A stretch of 64,000 nt of DNA from Bernardetia sp. (GTDB lineage Bacteria; Bacteroidota; Bacteroidia; Cytophagales; Bernardetiaceae): contig JAHDBD010000004.1 in assembly GCA_020630575.1 (NCBI GenBank), positions 1 to 64,000 on the forward strand. The letters are read 5' to 3'. Below the pieces are notes generated by a model. It was not told where the DNA came from and made no database searches. It was given only the letters and a program-made list of their open reading frames with translations. The number at the start of each line of letters is the position of its first letter. The first letter of the stretch is position 1. Position numbers and translations under genes: made by a program. Positions 45,779-54,833 of the stretch are shown in pieces.

Positions 45779-46243
45779 ATGCAACGCTTTATAGATTACT
45801 TGGTGGTTTTTGCAATGAGCATGTTCAAATTTATTTTTGGCTGTGTGGGTGGTGCTGTACGTAATTTTTCCTATTTAGAAACTGTTTTAATTACTGTTTT
45901 GGGAATGATGACAAGTGTAGTTCTTTTTACGTTCTTTGGAATTGCCATACGAAATTGGTTTTTTATAGCCTTTAGAAGAAAAAGAAAAATATTTTCTAAA
46001 CGCAACCGTAGAATTGTAAAAATATGGCGTAAATATGGAATTATTGGAGTTGCATTTTTGACGCCCATACTTTTCTCTCCTATCCTCGGAACACTCATTG
46101 CAGTTTCATTTGGAGAAGATAAAAAACGTATTTTCTTTCACATGCTTTGGAGTGCTGCTCTATGGGCAATAATCCTTTCTTATATTACCACCCAGTTTGA
46201 TATAGAGTCAGCAAAAGAATTGAAAAATTACTTTTTAAAGTGA
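45779..46243 (+). CDS. Sm_multidrug_ex (COG2426)-like small membrane protein
   Basis: A 154-residue integral membrane protein with about three to four helices, separated by a strongly basic cytoplasmic loop (FRRKRKIFSKRNRR). The stretch KYGIIGVAFLTPILFSPILGTLIAVSFG matches the Pro/Gly-rich re-entrant segment of the putative small multidrug export family (COG2426) and resembles DedA/SNARE-like proteins. Transport function in this family is not well shown. It faces pncB convergently, with a structured spacer between. Confidence 0.7.
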   Translation: MQRFIDYLVVFAMSMFKFIFGCVGGAVRNFSYLETVLITVLGMMTSVVLFTFFGIAIRNWFFIAFRRKRKIFSKRNRRIVKIWRKYGIIGVAFLTPILFSPILGTLIAVSFGEDKKRIFFHMLWSAALWAIILSYITTQFDIESAKELKNYFLK

Positions 46244-46244
46244 T

Positions 46245-46311
46245 AAGTTATAGGTGGTAAGTTGTAAGAAAATTACAACTAAGTATTTTCTATCACTTAC
46301 CACTTATAACC
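46245..46311. terminator. Long imperfect hairpin between convergent genes
   Basis: AAGTTATAGGTGGTAAGT and ACTTACCACTTATAACCT are near-complementary arms (15 of 18), with an inner GTTGTAA/TTACAAC hairpin. No long T run follows. Bidirectional termination is likely by position. Confidence 0.5.
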
Positions 46312-46325
46312 TAACAACTATTCAT

Positions 46326-47804
46326 TTACTCCACTTCTCTCAATTTCAAGATTAGGTCAGTTTTTAAGTCATACAATCCTTTTTCAAGTCCAACAGGATA
46401 AGAGTGAGGGTTTGTAAAACGTTTTATACTTCTGTGAAGCGTTTTGAGTTCGTCTTTTACTTTAGCTTGAATAGTTTGAAGATCAGGTTTTTTATAAACT
46501 CGTTTTCCTTCTCTAAAAATTGGCTTCAAGAGGTCTTTGTATTCTCCTTCTATGCTTGTCATTTTCTTACGACGAGTCATATCCATTGGATCAATGATTG
46601 TCCAATTATCTGAATTTGGTTTGTTTTCCTCATCAAAAATAGCATCACCAATACATTCTCCATTCAAATAAAAACGACGAACTTGCTGAATTCCGGGGGT
46701 AGAAATTTTGATGGCTTGTTCGGATAGTTTCACTTTGTAATCCCAAGCTGTATTTTCTTTATTTCGTAGAGCAGATAATTTATAAACTCCTCCCAATGCT
46801 GGTTGGTCATAAGCTGTAACCATTTTTGTACCCACTCCCCAAACATTGATTTTGGCATCTTGCTGCTTCAAACTATCAATAATATGTTCATCCAAATCAT
46901 TACTTGCTACAATAGAAGTATCTGTAAAACCTGCTGCATCTAGTAATTCTCTAGCTTTTGTACTCAAATAAGCAAGGTCACCAGAATCCAAACGAATTCC
47001 TGCAAACTTATAGCCTTTTTCTTTGAGTTTGTTTCCTACCGTAATGGCGTGTTTTACTCCTTCAACTGTATCATAGGTATCTACTAAGAAAATGCAGTTA
47101 TTTGGCAAGGCTTCGGCATAGGTTTCGAAAGATTCAATTTCTGATTCAAAGGACATTACCCAACTATGAGCATGTGTTCCTTTTACAGGAATACCGAAAA
47201 GTTTTCCTGCCAAAACATTTGAAGTTGCAGCACAACCACCAATATAAGCAGCACGACTAGCAGCCAAACCTCCATCAATTCCTTGCGCTCTTCGAAGACC
47301 AAACTCCAAAACCTCTTCTCCCTTTGCAGCCAAACAAATACGTGAAGATTTGGTAGCGATAAGCGATTGAAAATTTACCATATTCAGAAGCAAAGTTTCC
47401 AAAATTTGGCATTGAATCAGCGAACCTTTGATACGAATGAGTGGCTCTTGTGGAAAAACTACTGAGCCTTCTTCTACTGCATCTACATCACAAGTAAACT
47501 CAAGTTGCTGTAAATATTCCAAAAATTTTGGGTCAAAAAGAGCTTTATCGTCATTTCCTTTTAGTGTAGAAAGGTAGGCTACATCTTCATCAGAAATATC
47601 AAAATTTTCTAAAAAATCAATTACATAACTGAGTCCACACGCAATAGCATACCCACCTTTGAAAGGATTACGACGGAAAAATAAATTAAAAACGGCTTCT
47701 CGTTCGGTCATTCCAGCTTTCCAATAGCCATACGCCATTGTGAGTTGGTACAAATCGGTCAGTAAAGTAAGATTGCTACTGTATAAATTTCTAGTGATTT
47801 TCAT
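46326..47804 (-). CDS. pncB: Nicotinate phosphoribosyltransferase
   Basis: A 492-residue enzyme of the NAD salvage (Preiss-Handler) pathway, making nicotinate mononucleotide from nicotinate and PRPP. Key parts are LTDLYQLTMAYGYWKAG at the N-terminus, GGLAASRAAYIGG, KGTHAHSWVMSF with the phospho-accepting His region, and GIRLDSGDLAYLS. The length fits the long (about 480-500) class. The start is the ATG at 47804. It is monocistronic, with the hairpin-array element upstream. Confidence 0.95.
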   Translation of the reverse strand: MKITRNLYSSNLTLLTDLYQLTMAYGYWKAGMTEREAVFNLFFRRNPFKGGYAIACGLSYVIDFLENFDISDEDVAYLSTLKGNDDKALFDPKFLEYLQQLEFTCDVDAVEEGSVVFPQEPLIRIKGSLIQCQILETLLLNMVNFQSLIATKSSRICLAAKGEEVLEFGLRRAQGIDGGLAASRAAYIGGCAATSNVLAGKLFGIPVKGTHAHSWVMSFESEIESFETYAEALPNNCIFLVDTYDTVEGVKHAITVGNKLKEKGYKFAGIRLDSGDLAYLSTKARELLDAAGFTDTSIVASNDLDEHIIDSLKQQDAKINVWGVGTKMVTAYDQPALGGVYKLSALRNKENTAWDYKVKLSEQAIKISTPGIQQVRRFYLNGECIGDAIFDEENKPNSDNWTIIDPMDMTRRKKMTSIEGEYKDLLKPIFREGKRVYKKPDLQTIQAKVKDELKTLHRSIKRFTNPHSYPVGLEKGLYDLKTDLILKLREVE

Positions 47805-47937
47805 AAAAAAATAATAAGATTATAAAATACGTGGAACTTCTTGTCAATTAAAGAAGCAATATAATAAAATTATCTTAGTGTACGAAAAACACTTACTAAA
47901 AGTTTTGATTGAATGTATATATCTCTAAAAATTATTT

Positions 47938-48060
47938 TGTGCGTTCGTTTTCTCAAAAACGAGTGAAACGCTTGCTTAGAAGCGTGATTCAAGCAAGTAA
48001 ATCATGCTTCTGAGGAAGCGAAACATTCAGTTCTGAGGAACTGAATGCACGGTGTTTCGC
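47938..48060. repeat. Hairpin-array intergenic element, copy 2
   Basis: This copy repeats in the same order the hairpin series of 37063-37260: TCGTTTT/AAAACGA (47945-47962), CGCTT/AAGCG (47969-47984), one at 48005-48020 (loop CTGAGG), and ATTCAGTT/AACTGAAT (48025-48046). In the first hairpin a G-C pair of copy 1 is a T-A pair here, so pairing is kept. Confidence 0.7.
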
Positions 48061-48089
48061 TAAAAAGTTGGAAGATCCTCTATTTTACT

Positions 48090-48998
48090 TTAACTAGAAA
48101 GTTGATTTTCACTTTTTAATCTATTTATTAAAGAATCAATGACTAATTCAATTATTAGATTTCTTTGTTCGTAAATAGCTGTCCATTGCTCATTATTCCA
48201 ACTATCTTCTTGAACTTTATACATTCCATGAGCTAATATATTTCGCATTGTATCAATTTTAGATTCATTAAATAGTTCATTTTGAGATTTTATTTTTCTT
48301 TCTATTATCTCTCTCTTAGACTTTCCATCCTTCTGTGGTGCATAATCTTCTAACATTGCTCTTATACTTTTTTCAATATTAGACTTTCCTCTCTGATTAT
48401 GCCAAAAACCTTCAATAAAAGTATATAGCTTTAATAATTCAGTTAAAACCTCATCTATTTCTGTTATTTTATAAATTTCTTCAAGAACACTATAACAACT
48501 TCTATCTAGTTTGATCAAAGTCTCAAAATAACTCAAAACTTTATTGAAGCTATCTGAACTGATTTCTTTTTTTGAAATAATACGCATGTTTCTAACATTT
48601 TCCCAAGTGGGCATTATTATGGCTGCATTAGGAATAAACTCGGAAACCTTTGAAATCGAAGTTGGTTGATAATATACCAGTTTTAAACATAACCTAAATA
48701 AGTAAGAGAAGTCTTGTGAATTATGGTTCTTATATCCATTTTTAGTTAAAACAAATATTGACTTTATGGGAAGAGGATTATTTGATAAATTTCTCATACC
48801 ATGATTAACTATTTTATTATGAATCCAATCATGAAATGGTTCTTCTATATCCTTTAAGTTTTCATAATTGCTTATTAGTAATTCAATCTGTTCTCCATTA
48901 AACTCAATAGTTTTGGTAAACTCTTCTCCAGAAAACTTAATGTTGTCCATTAGCCAACAGGCATATCTAATATCATCTTTCATAATTTTATAGCTCAT
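48090..48998 (-). CDS. HEPN-like protein, unknown function
   Basis: A 302-residue mostly helical soluble protein. The C-terminal part contains the HEPN-type RNase motif R-x4-H as Arg252-His257 in TMRNILAHGMY, with helices on either side and a polar loop. The N-terminal 180 residues are helical with a short beta stretch and resemble the N-terminal parts of ApeA/abortive-infection-type HEPN proteins, but no exact family was fixed. Such proteins often cut RNA in phage defence. It stands alone, with the hairpin-array element directly at its 3' side. Function is inference from the motif. Confidence 0.6.
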   Translation of the reverse strand: MSYKIMKDDIRYACWLMDNIKFSGEEFTKTIEFNGEQIELLISNYENLKDIEEPFHDWIHNKIVNHGMRNLSNNPLPIKSIFVLTKNGYKNHNSQDFSYLFRLCLKLVYYQPTSISKVSEFIPNAAIIMPTWENVRNMRIISKKEISSDSFNKVLSYFETLIKLDRSCYSVLEEIYKITEIDEVLTELLKLYTFIEGFWHNQRGKSNIEKSIRAMLEDYAPQKDGKSKREIIERKIKSQNELFNESKIDTMRNILAHGMYKVQEDSWNNEQWTAIYEQRNLIIELVIDSLINRLKSENQLSS

Positions 48999-49099
48999 TT
49001 AGATAAATCTTTTTTAATATTTCTAGTTCAAACACCGTTGTGATACCTTTAGTTTCAGCTTAAAATTATAATAACTTTAGATTTTTTATCAAGAGAGAA

Positions 49100-49438
49100 C
49101 TATTTCTCTCTATACTCTTCAATCTTCTTTATCACACCACCAACGGGCAAAACCCCTCTATCAAAAATATGAACTTCTTTATCCTTCATTTGAATATGTA
49201 ATTGATTGAAAAGAAACATCACTTTCAAAGGAGCTACTGCATTTATTTCATCTAAAGGAATCACAAAACCTCCTTCAATAGCACTTACACTCAAGTTTTC
49301 GATTTGGAAATTTCCTTCAAAATAGAGGTTTTTCTTTGTCAAATAAAGAATTCCATTGTATTTATTTTTTTGAGGAGAAAGATAATGAAAAGTCCATTTT
49401 CCTTGTAGGAGTTCATTTTTTGGGAGTTGGAAAGCCAT
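49100..49438 (-). CDS. GRAM/PH-like small protein
   Basis: A 112-residue soluble protein with all-beta character followed by one helix (VGGVIKKIEEYREK). The order GILYLTKKNLYFEG, then IPLDEINAV and IQMKDKEVHIFDRG is what GRAM/PH-like domains of Bacteroidota show, where the fold binds lipid or protein. It has no signal peptide. The relic of an OmpA-type gene lies just downstream. Fold call is by pattern only; function unknown. Confidence 0.65.
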   Translation of the reverse strand: MAFQLPKNELLQGKWTFHYLSPQKNKYNGILYLTKKNLYFEGNFQIENLSVSAIEGGFVIPLDEINAVAPLKVMFLFNQLHIQMKDKEVHIFDRGVLPVGGVIKKIEEYREK

Positions 49439-49500
49439 TTTTTATATTTTTAAACCGTCGTTGAGGTCTGAACCGTCAACAAGGATTAGTATAATAATTT

Positions 49501-49555
49501 ATTAATCCACAAAGATAACTTCTACTCTTCTATTTTCCTTCATTTGTTCTGGGTT
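49501..49555 (-). pseudogene. Relic of an OmpA-type C-terminus
   Basis: These 55 bases match 51162-51216, the 3' end of the neighbouring OmpA/propeller gene, with one difference. On the minus strand they encode PEQMKENRRVEVIFVD and the stop codon. They are cut off from any reading frame of length. They appear to be left from an earlier tandem copy or from a recombination that replaced the 3' end of the gene at 49594-51120. Confidence 0.85.
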
Positions 49556-49593
49556 ATTCCTTTTTATAAAATTTCATTTCATAATCAACAAAA

Positions 49594-51120
49594 TTAATCT
49601 ACACTATAAAACATTATCTCTACTCTCATATTCTGACTCATCTGATTTGTATTTGTTGTGAGAGGCTGAGTATCTCCATACCCATACGTTTTGATTCTTT
49701 CACCACTTATACCCTGTTCTAGCAAATATTTTTTCACTTCATTCGCTCTTTCTTCTGATAGCTTTTGATTTTTCTGAGCATCACCAATAGGTGCAGTATG
49801 CCCCTGTATTGATACTAATAACTCCGTGTTTTTCTTCATATAACTAACTATCTCATTTAATTCGTCTTCATATTGAGGTAAAATAGTAGATTTTGCTGTC
49901 TTAAATTGCACCTTTAATTGAAACTGTTTTCCTTTTATATCTTCTATTGTTTCTGTCTTTAAAAGAGTTGATAAGTCTTCTACTTCTTTTATTTTTTCTG
50001 CTTCTACTTTTTCTGTTGAAACAACAGCAGTCTCAGTTTTTGGACTCTCCTGCTCATTGACTTTTTTAAAAACAAAGGCACTAAGGTTTCCTATATCCGT
50101 TCCCACCCAAATATACTGACCAGGTTCGGTTACACTAGTTGATATATGATTTTTCATAATAGTTAGTGATAGTATCTTTTTACCATGAACTCTATCCTGT
50201 TCTTTATATTCAGTCCAAGATTTATCTCCAAAAACTTCAAACTTTGCTATTCTGTCAGAAGCAACCCATAAATTGCCTTTGCCATCGAATGCCATTAAAC
50301 TAGGTACTTGTTGATATTCAAAAAATTTTGGTATTGGGTAAGTCGTCCAATTTTTCCCGTCTTTCGTTGATTTTAAAGTACTTTCGCTATCCTCATCAAG
50401 TCCTAAAATCCATAATTGATTTTGATATACAACCATTTTATTTGCCTTTGAAAAAGAGGAAACCTGTATAAATTTATGACTTTTATTGGTCGTCGATATA
50501 TCTTCAGTGTAATAAAGACCTTCAGTAGCAGCTACCCATAAATTATCATCAAAGAGTAATATATCACTTATATCTTCTGGACTATCCTTCTTCTGTATCT
50601 CTACTTTGGTAAATTCTTGACCTGCTTTTTTCCACAATCCATCTCCTCTACTCGCTATCCAAAAATTTTCTAAATCCTTGGGAAATGCTAAGTTACTGAC
50701 TTTTAAATTTTTAAGAAAACGGAAATTAAAATCTTCTACTATCTTTCCTTTTAAATAAATATAGCGATAAGCATTTATAACTTTTTGTTTATCTAAAATA
50801 ATCACTTCATTTCTGTGAGTGACAAACAATACCTGACCATTTGGAGCGTCTGCAACAAGATATGTCGGTATTGGTGGAACACAGGTCTGAACCACGTTAT
50901 TACCAGCGAAATGATTCCTTATATATATACCCTCATCTGTTGCTGCCCATAAACTATTAGATTCATCTGCAAACATAGAATGAACAAGTGTGTTTTCAAG
51001 TATATAATCATTAGGCCACATAAACCACTCCCGTTGGACAGATTGAGCAACAAGCAAATGAGATTGTATAAATAAAAAACTAATTAAAGTTAGGACGATT
51101 AGGTTTATTTTTTTTGGCAT
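49594..51120 (-). CDS. Propeller-OmpA family envelope protein
   Basis: A 508-residue exported protein (signal peptide ending HLLVAQS). Residues of about 30-350 consist of repeats with ASxG...LW patterns (LWAATDEGIYI, FWIASRGDGLWKK, LWVAATEGLYY, LWVASDRIAKF, IWVGTDIGNL) typical of regulator-type beta-propellers. After a Glu-rich linker, residues of about 395-508 form an OmpA_C domain (VQFKTAKSTILPQYEDEL, NQKLSEERANEVKKYL) which binds peptidoglycan. It is the downstream copy of a tandem pair; the C-terminus has diverged from its partner (MSQNMRVEIMFYSVD). Confidence 0.85.
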   Translation of the reverse strand: MPKKINLIVLTLISFLFIQSHLLVAQSVQREWFMWPNDYILENTLVHSMFADESNSLWAATDEGIYIRNHFAGNNVVQTCVPPIPTYLVADAPNGQVLFVTHRNEVIILDKQKVINAYRYIYLKGKIVEDFNFRFLKNLKVSNLAFPKDLENFWIASRGDGLWKKAGQEFTKVEIQKKDSPEDISDILLFDDNLWVAATEGLYYTEDISTTNKSHKFIQVSSFSKANKMVVYQNQLWILGLDEDSESTLKSTKDGKNWTTYPIPKFFEYQQVPSLMAFDGKGNLWVASDRIAKFEVFGDKSWTEYKEQDRVHGKKILSLTIMKNHISTSVTEPGQYIWVGTDIGNLSAFVFKKVNEQESPKTETAVVSTEKVEAEKIKEVEDLSTLLKTETIEDIKGKQFQLKVQFKTAKSTILPQYEDELNEIVSYMKKNTELLVSIQGHTAPIGDAQKNQKLSEERANEVKKYLLEQGISGERIKTYGYGDTQPLTTNTNQMSQNMRVEIMFYSVD

Positions 51121-51162
51121 TTTATTGTTATTTATTACGATATTTTTTATAAAAAAGTTGGA

Positions 51163-52626
51163 TTAATCTACAAAGATAACTTCTACTCTTCTATTTTCCT
51201 TCATTTGTTCTGGGTTTGTAGAAATTGGGCGACTTCCACCATAGCCTACTGTTCGGATTCGGTTCTGACTTATTCCTTTTGCAATCAAATAATTTCTTAC
51301 TTCAACGGCTCTTTGTTCCGATAATTCTTGGTTTTTTTGAGCATTTCCGATAGGTGCAGTGTGTCCTTCTATCAAAATTCTTATTTCTGTGTTTTTGTTC
51401 ATAAAGGCAACAAGCTCATTTAATTCGTCTTCATATTCTGGCAAAATATCAGCTTTTGCCGTTTTGAACTGAACTTTCAATCTTAGTTTTTTTCCTTTGA
51501 TAGTTTCTGTTTCTTCTGAATTTAATAATTCTGCAAGGTTTTTCTCTTCTTTTAATTCTTCTAAATCAGCAATGGTTTCGATTTCTTGTTCTAAGTCGTC
51601 CTCTTTTTTTGTCAGTTTTTCAGGATAATTTACTCTTACAAAAAGTCCTCTTCCTTCTGTTCCAACCCAAACATTATCATTTTTATCAACTGCTAAAGAA
51701 AGTGCTGACTTGCTTTGAAAGCCTTGTTTTTCTCCAAATTCTGTCCATTTTTTATTTCCTAAAGGCTCAAATTTTGCCACTCTATCAGCAGCAACCCATA
51801 AATTATCCTTACTATCAAACATCATTATATTAGGAACTTGGTACTCAAAAGATTCTGAAAGTGAATAGCTTGTCCAGTGTTTGCCATCTTTTGTAGTTTT
51901 TAATATCGCTCTGTCTTTTTTATCATATCCCAAAATCCACAACTGATTTTTATAAACTATCATTTTACTTCCTTTTGTAAAATCAGACACAGATTTGAAT
52001 TTGTGTTTTTTATCATTTGCAGAAATATTTTTTGAATAATAAAGTCCCGTTTCAGAAGCAGCCCAAATCATTCCATTAAAAAATAAAATATCATTTATAT
52101 TTTCATCATTCTTTTCTACTTCTACTTTTGTAGCATTTGAGTTTGAATTTACTGATTTTTTCCACAAACCATTTCCTCTACTGGCTACCCAAACTGTTTT
52201 AGAATCATTTGAGAAAGCTAGATTACTAACTATTTTACCTTTAAGAAAATCAAAATTTTGCTTTTCTTGTTGCTTCGTTTTTATATCTAATACTGTAATT
52301 TCATTGGAGTATGTAACAAACCAAATTTTATCATTGGGAGCTTTTTTGATAAGCAAAATAGACGTTTTTGGCAAAAATTCGTTTGCATTTACGAGAGCTT
52401 CTTCAGTTACTTCTTCAATTTGATAGACTCCGTTTTCTGTTCCTATCCATTTATGATTATCTTCGCCTACAAAAATAGAATGAACAGGCAGTTTGTCGTC
52501 AGAATGGTCAGAAACCAAATCGACTGGCAGAAACACTTGTGAGTAAACACAGTTAGATTGCAAATAAGATTCTATAAAAAAGAAACTAATCAAAAACAGA
52601 ACTCGTATATTTATTTTTTTTATCAT
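51163..52626 (-). CDS. Propeller-OmpA family envelope protein, paralogue
   Basis: A 487-residue exported protein, first of a tandem pair, with 42 bp between the genes. The N-terminal part holds the same propeller repeats (KWIGTENGVYQ, VWVASRGNGLWKK, IWAASETGLYY, LWVAADRVAKF, VWVGTEGRGLF). The C-terminal OmpA_C domain is VQFKTAKADILPEYEDEL, ending MKENRRVEVIFVD. The pair arose by duplication, and a fragment of a further copy survives at 49501-49555. These proteins probably link an outer-membrane propeller to peptidoglycan; the ligand is unknown. Confidence 0.85.
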   Translation of the reverse strand: MIKKINIRVLFLISFFFIESYLQSNCVYSQVFLPVDLVSDHSDDKLPVHSIFVGEDNHKWIGTENGVYQIEEVTEEALVNANEFLPKTSILLIKKAPNDKIWFVTYSNEITVLDIKTKQQEKQNFDFLKGKIVSNLAFSNDSKTVWVASRGNGLWKKSVNSNSNATKVEVEKNDENINDILFFNGMIWAASETGLYYSKNISANDKKHKFKSVSDFTKGSKMIVYKNQLWILGYDKKDRAILKTTKDGKHWTSYSLSESFEYQVPNIMMFDSKDNLWVAADRVAKFEPLGNKKWTEFGEKQGFQSKSALSLAVDKNDNVWVGTEGRGLFVRVNYPEKLTKKEDDLEQEIETIADLEELKEEKNLAELLNSEETETIKGKKLRLKVQFKTAKADILPEYEDELNELVAFMNKNTEIRILIEGHTAPIGNAQKNQELSEQRAVEVRNYLIAKGISQNRIRTVGYGGSRPISTNPEQMKENRRVEVIFVD

Positions 52627-52731
52627 TTTATTTTTTTAATTAATAACTTAGATTAAACTACTATCAACAAATAAAGTTTTATCAAAACAGACTAGGCAGT
52701 TTGTATTACAAGTAAACAAAAAACTATCCGA

Positions 52732-53499
52732 ATGAAAAAACATATTCCTAACTTTTTGACGTGCTGCAACTTATTTTTTGGCTGCATCGGTATTATTTTT
52801 AGCTTCAAAAACTCACTTGATATTGCTGCTTATTGTATCGGAATTGCTGCTATTTTTGATTTTTTAGATGGTTTTGTAGCAAGAATGCTGAAAGTCAGTT
52901 CGCCTATCGGAAAAGAATTAGATTCTCTAGCTGATTGTGTAACTTTTGGTGTTTTGCCTGCTTTTATTTTGTATCAACTCATGATTTCGGCAAGTTTGGA
53001 AAAAGTATCTCAAGATTTAGTAGAAGGACAAATTCCTACTGCAATGGATTCTTATTTGCCTTATATTGCGCTCCTGATTGCTATTTTTTCGGCTTTGCGT
53101 TTAGCTAAATTTAATGTAGATACTCGTCAGTCGGATTCTTTTATTGGTGTTCCTACACCTGCAAATGCAATTTTAATTGGTTCGATTCCTCTTATTTTAC
53201 TACAAAATCCAACGTATTCAGCCATTATTTTAAATCCTATTTTATTAGTTGTTTTGGCTATTGTGATGAGTTTACTTTTGGTGGCAGAACTTCCACTTTT
53301 TGCATTAAAGTTTAAATCTTTTGCCTTCAAAGGAAATGAAATTCGTTATATTTTCCTTCTTTCAAGTGTTCTTTTATTGATTTTCTTGCAGTATTTGGGA
53401 ATTCCTTTGATAATTTTACTTTATGTTGTGCTTTCTGTGATTAATAATATAATTTCTGTAAAAGTAACTGATGAAGATAAATTGATTGAGAAAAAATAA
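52732..53499 (+). CDS. pssA: CDP-diacylglycerol-serine O-phosphatidyltransferase
   Basis: A 255-residue membrane enzyme of the CDP-alcohol phosphatidyltransferase family. The signature D-G-x2-A-R-x8-G-x3-D-x3-D is complete in DGFVARMLKVSSPIGKELDSLAD. The N-terminus (KHIPNFLTCCNLFFGCIGI) is the usual type II PssA start. It makes phosphatidylserine, the precursor of phosphatidylethanolamine. About eight membrane helices. A long hairpin lies downstream. It is divergent from the OmpA pair. Confidence 0.92.
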   Translation: MKKHIPNFLTCCNLFFGCIGIIFSFKNSLDIAAYCIGIAAIFDFLDGFVARMLKVSSPIGKELDSLADCVTFGVLPAFILYQLMISASLEKVSQDLVEGQIPTAMDSYLPYIALLIAIFSALRLAKFNVDTRQSDSFIGVPTPANAILIGSIPLILLQNPTYSAIILNPILLVVLAIVMSLLLVAELPLFALKFKSFAFKGNEIRYIFLLSSVLLLIFLQYLGIPLIILLYVVLSVINNIISVKVTDEDKLIEKK

Positions 53500-53508
53500 T
53501 TAAAAATA

Positions 53509-53608
53509 GGGTGGTGTTGTAAAAAGTATGATAAGTTATTTGGTTGTTGGTGTCGCTTTTCTATTCTAAAACGCTTAAAAAAAATCATACTTTGTGTAAT
53601 ACCACCTT
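53509..53608 (+). terminator. Long-arm hairpin after pssA
   Basis: Arms 53509-53532 and 53584-53608 are near-complementary (GGTGGTGTTGTAAAAAGTATGAT with ATCATACTTTGTGTAATACCACC). The 50-base loop contains TTGTTGGTGTCGCTT, a motif that recurs at 36960 and 55150. It is probably the end of the pssA transcript or a mobile hairpin element. Confidence 0.5.
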
Positions 53609-53796
53609 CAAGAAATGTGTAGTAAAAAAAACTGATTTATTTCTTAGCTAAGAAGTTGAATCTGACAAATGTTATATAAGTTGGTCATAAGGGATAGCCT
53701 AACAAAACAATTTTCACTTCTTCTAGAACCTGATAGAAGAAAATATGAAGATATACTATTATCAGTCCAATACTAAAGAAGAACCCTCATTTATTA

Positions 53797-54648
53797 TTAT
53801 TTCTTAATCCGAACAAACACAAAAACAAGCGCAAAAATAACACCTGCCACACTTGTCATCGAACCTGCAATAGAAGCATTCAGAAAAGCAGCTGTATAAT
53901 AACCCAAAATAGCCACAATTATTCCGATGAAACAGGATAGAAAAAGCATTTTTTTGAAATTGGTAGTCAATAAATAAGCTGTTGCAGGAGGAACAACCAA
54001 AAATGAAAGCACCAAAACAGCTCCCACAGACTCAAAAGCTGCAACGGTAGCCAAAGAAACTAGACTCATTAGTGAATAATGCCAAACCGAAACATTGATG
54101 CCGATAGCAGAAGCAAAAGCTGGATCAAAGGTCGTGAGCAGCATTTCTTTATAGAAAACAGTTACAAAAAACAGAATAATTAGAAGTACAGAACCAATCC
54201 ACCAAGCAGCTTTTGCTCCCAAATTCAGAATTGCACCATCGCCTAAATCTATGCGCCAAACGTGTAGAGGGACATACGCAATTTCACCAAAAAGGACACA
54301 TTCGGCATCTAAATCAACTTTACTGGCAAAAACTGAAATCAGAATTACTCCCAAAGCAAAAAGCGAAGTAAAGGAAACACCAATGGAAGCATCTGTTTGA
54401 AGTTTTCCTTGTTTATGTAGAAATTCAATTAACAGTGTTGTAAAAACACCCAAGATAGCAGCACCAATAAGCATAAAAATAGAATCGAAACGCTGAACAA
54501 CCAAAAAAGCAATTACAATCCCTGGTAAAACAGCATGAGAAATAGCATCTCCTACCATTGCCATTTTGCGCAAAACCAAAAAACATCCTAAAATAGCACA
54601 ACTAATGGCAACCAAAATGCCAACTAATATTATTTGAAAATCATTCAT
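53797..54648 (-). CDS. Metal ABC transporter permease (ZnuB/MntB type)
   Basis: A 283-residue inner-membrane protein with about eight helices. The N-terminal ISCAILGCFLVLRKMAMVGDAISHAVLPGI is the well-conserved block of ABC-3 type permeases for zinc, manganese or iron. Later SATVAAFESVGAVLVLSFLVVPPATA holds the family's second block. No ATPase or binding protein gene is adjacent in the window. The metal is not decidable from the permease. The start is an ATG at 54648. Confidence 0.92.
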   Translation of the reverse strand: MNDFQIILVGILVAISCAILGCFLVLRKMAMVGDAISHAVLPGIVIAFLVVQRFDSIFMLIGAAILGVFTTLLIEFLHKQGKLQTDASIGVSFTSLFALGVILISVFASKVDLDAECVLFGEIAYVPLHVWRIDLGDGAILNLGAKAAWWIGSVLLIILFFVTVFYKEMLLTTFDPAFASAIGINVSVWHYSLMSLVSLATVAAFESVGAVLVLSFLVVPPATAYLLTTNFKKMLFLSCFIGIIVAILGYYTAAFLNASIAGSMTSVAGVIFALVFVFVRIKK

Positions 54649-54833
54649 TTAAAAATCTTACTAAAACTAAAATAAGTAAATTTGTATCATACTTTTCTCA
54701 CTCTACAGAGTGAGCTATATAATGAACAGTAATTATATAAAGATAATTCTAACCCTAAAAGTTAGATAAATCTAAAACAAATTCAAAATAAAGTCTTTAT
54801 TACTTTATAATCAATACTTAAACTAATTATAAA

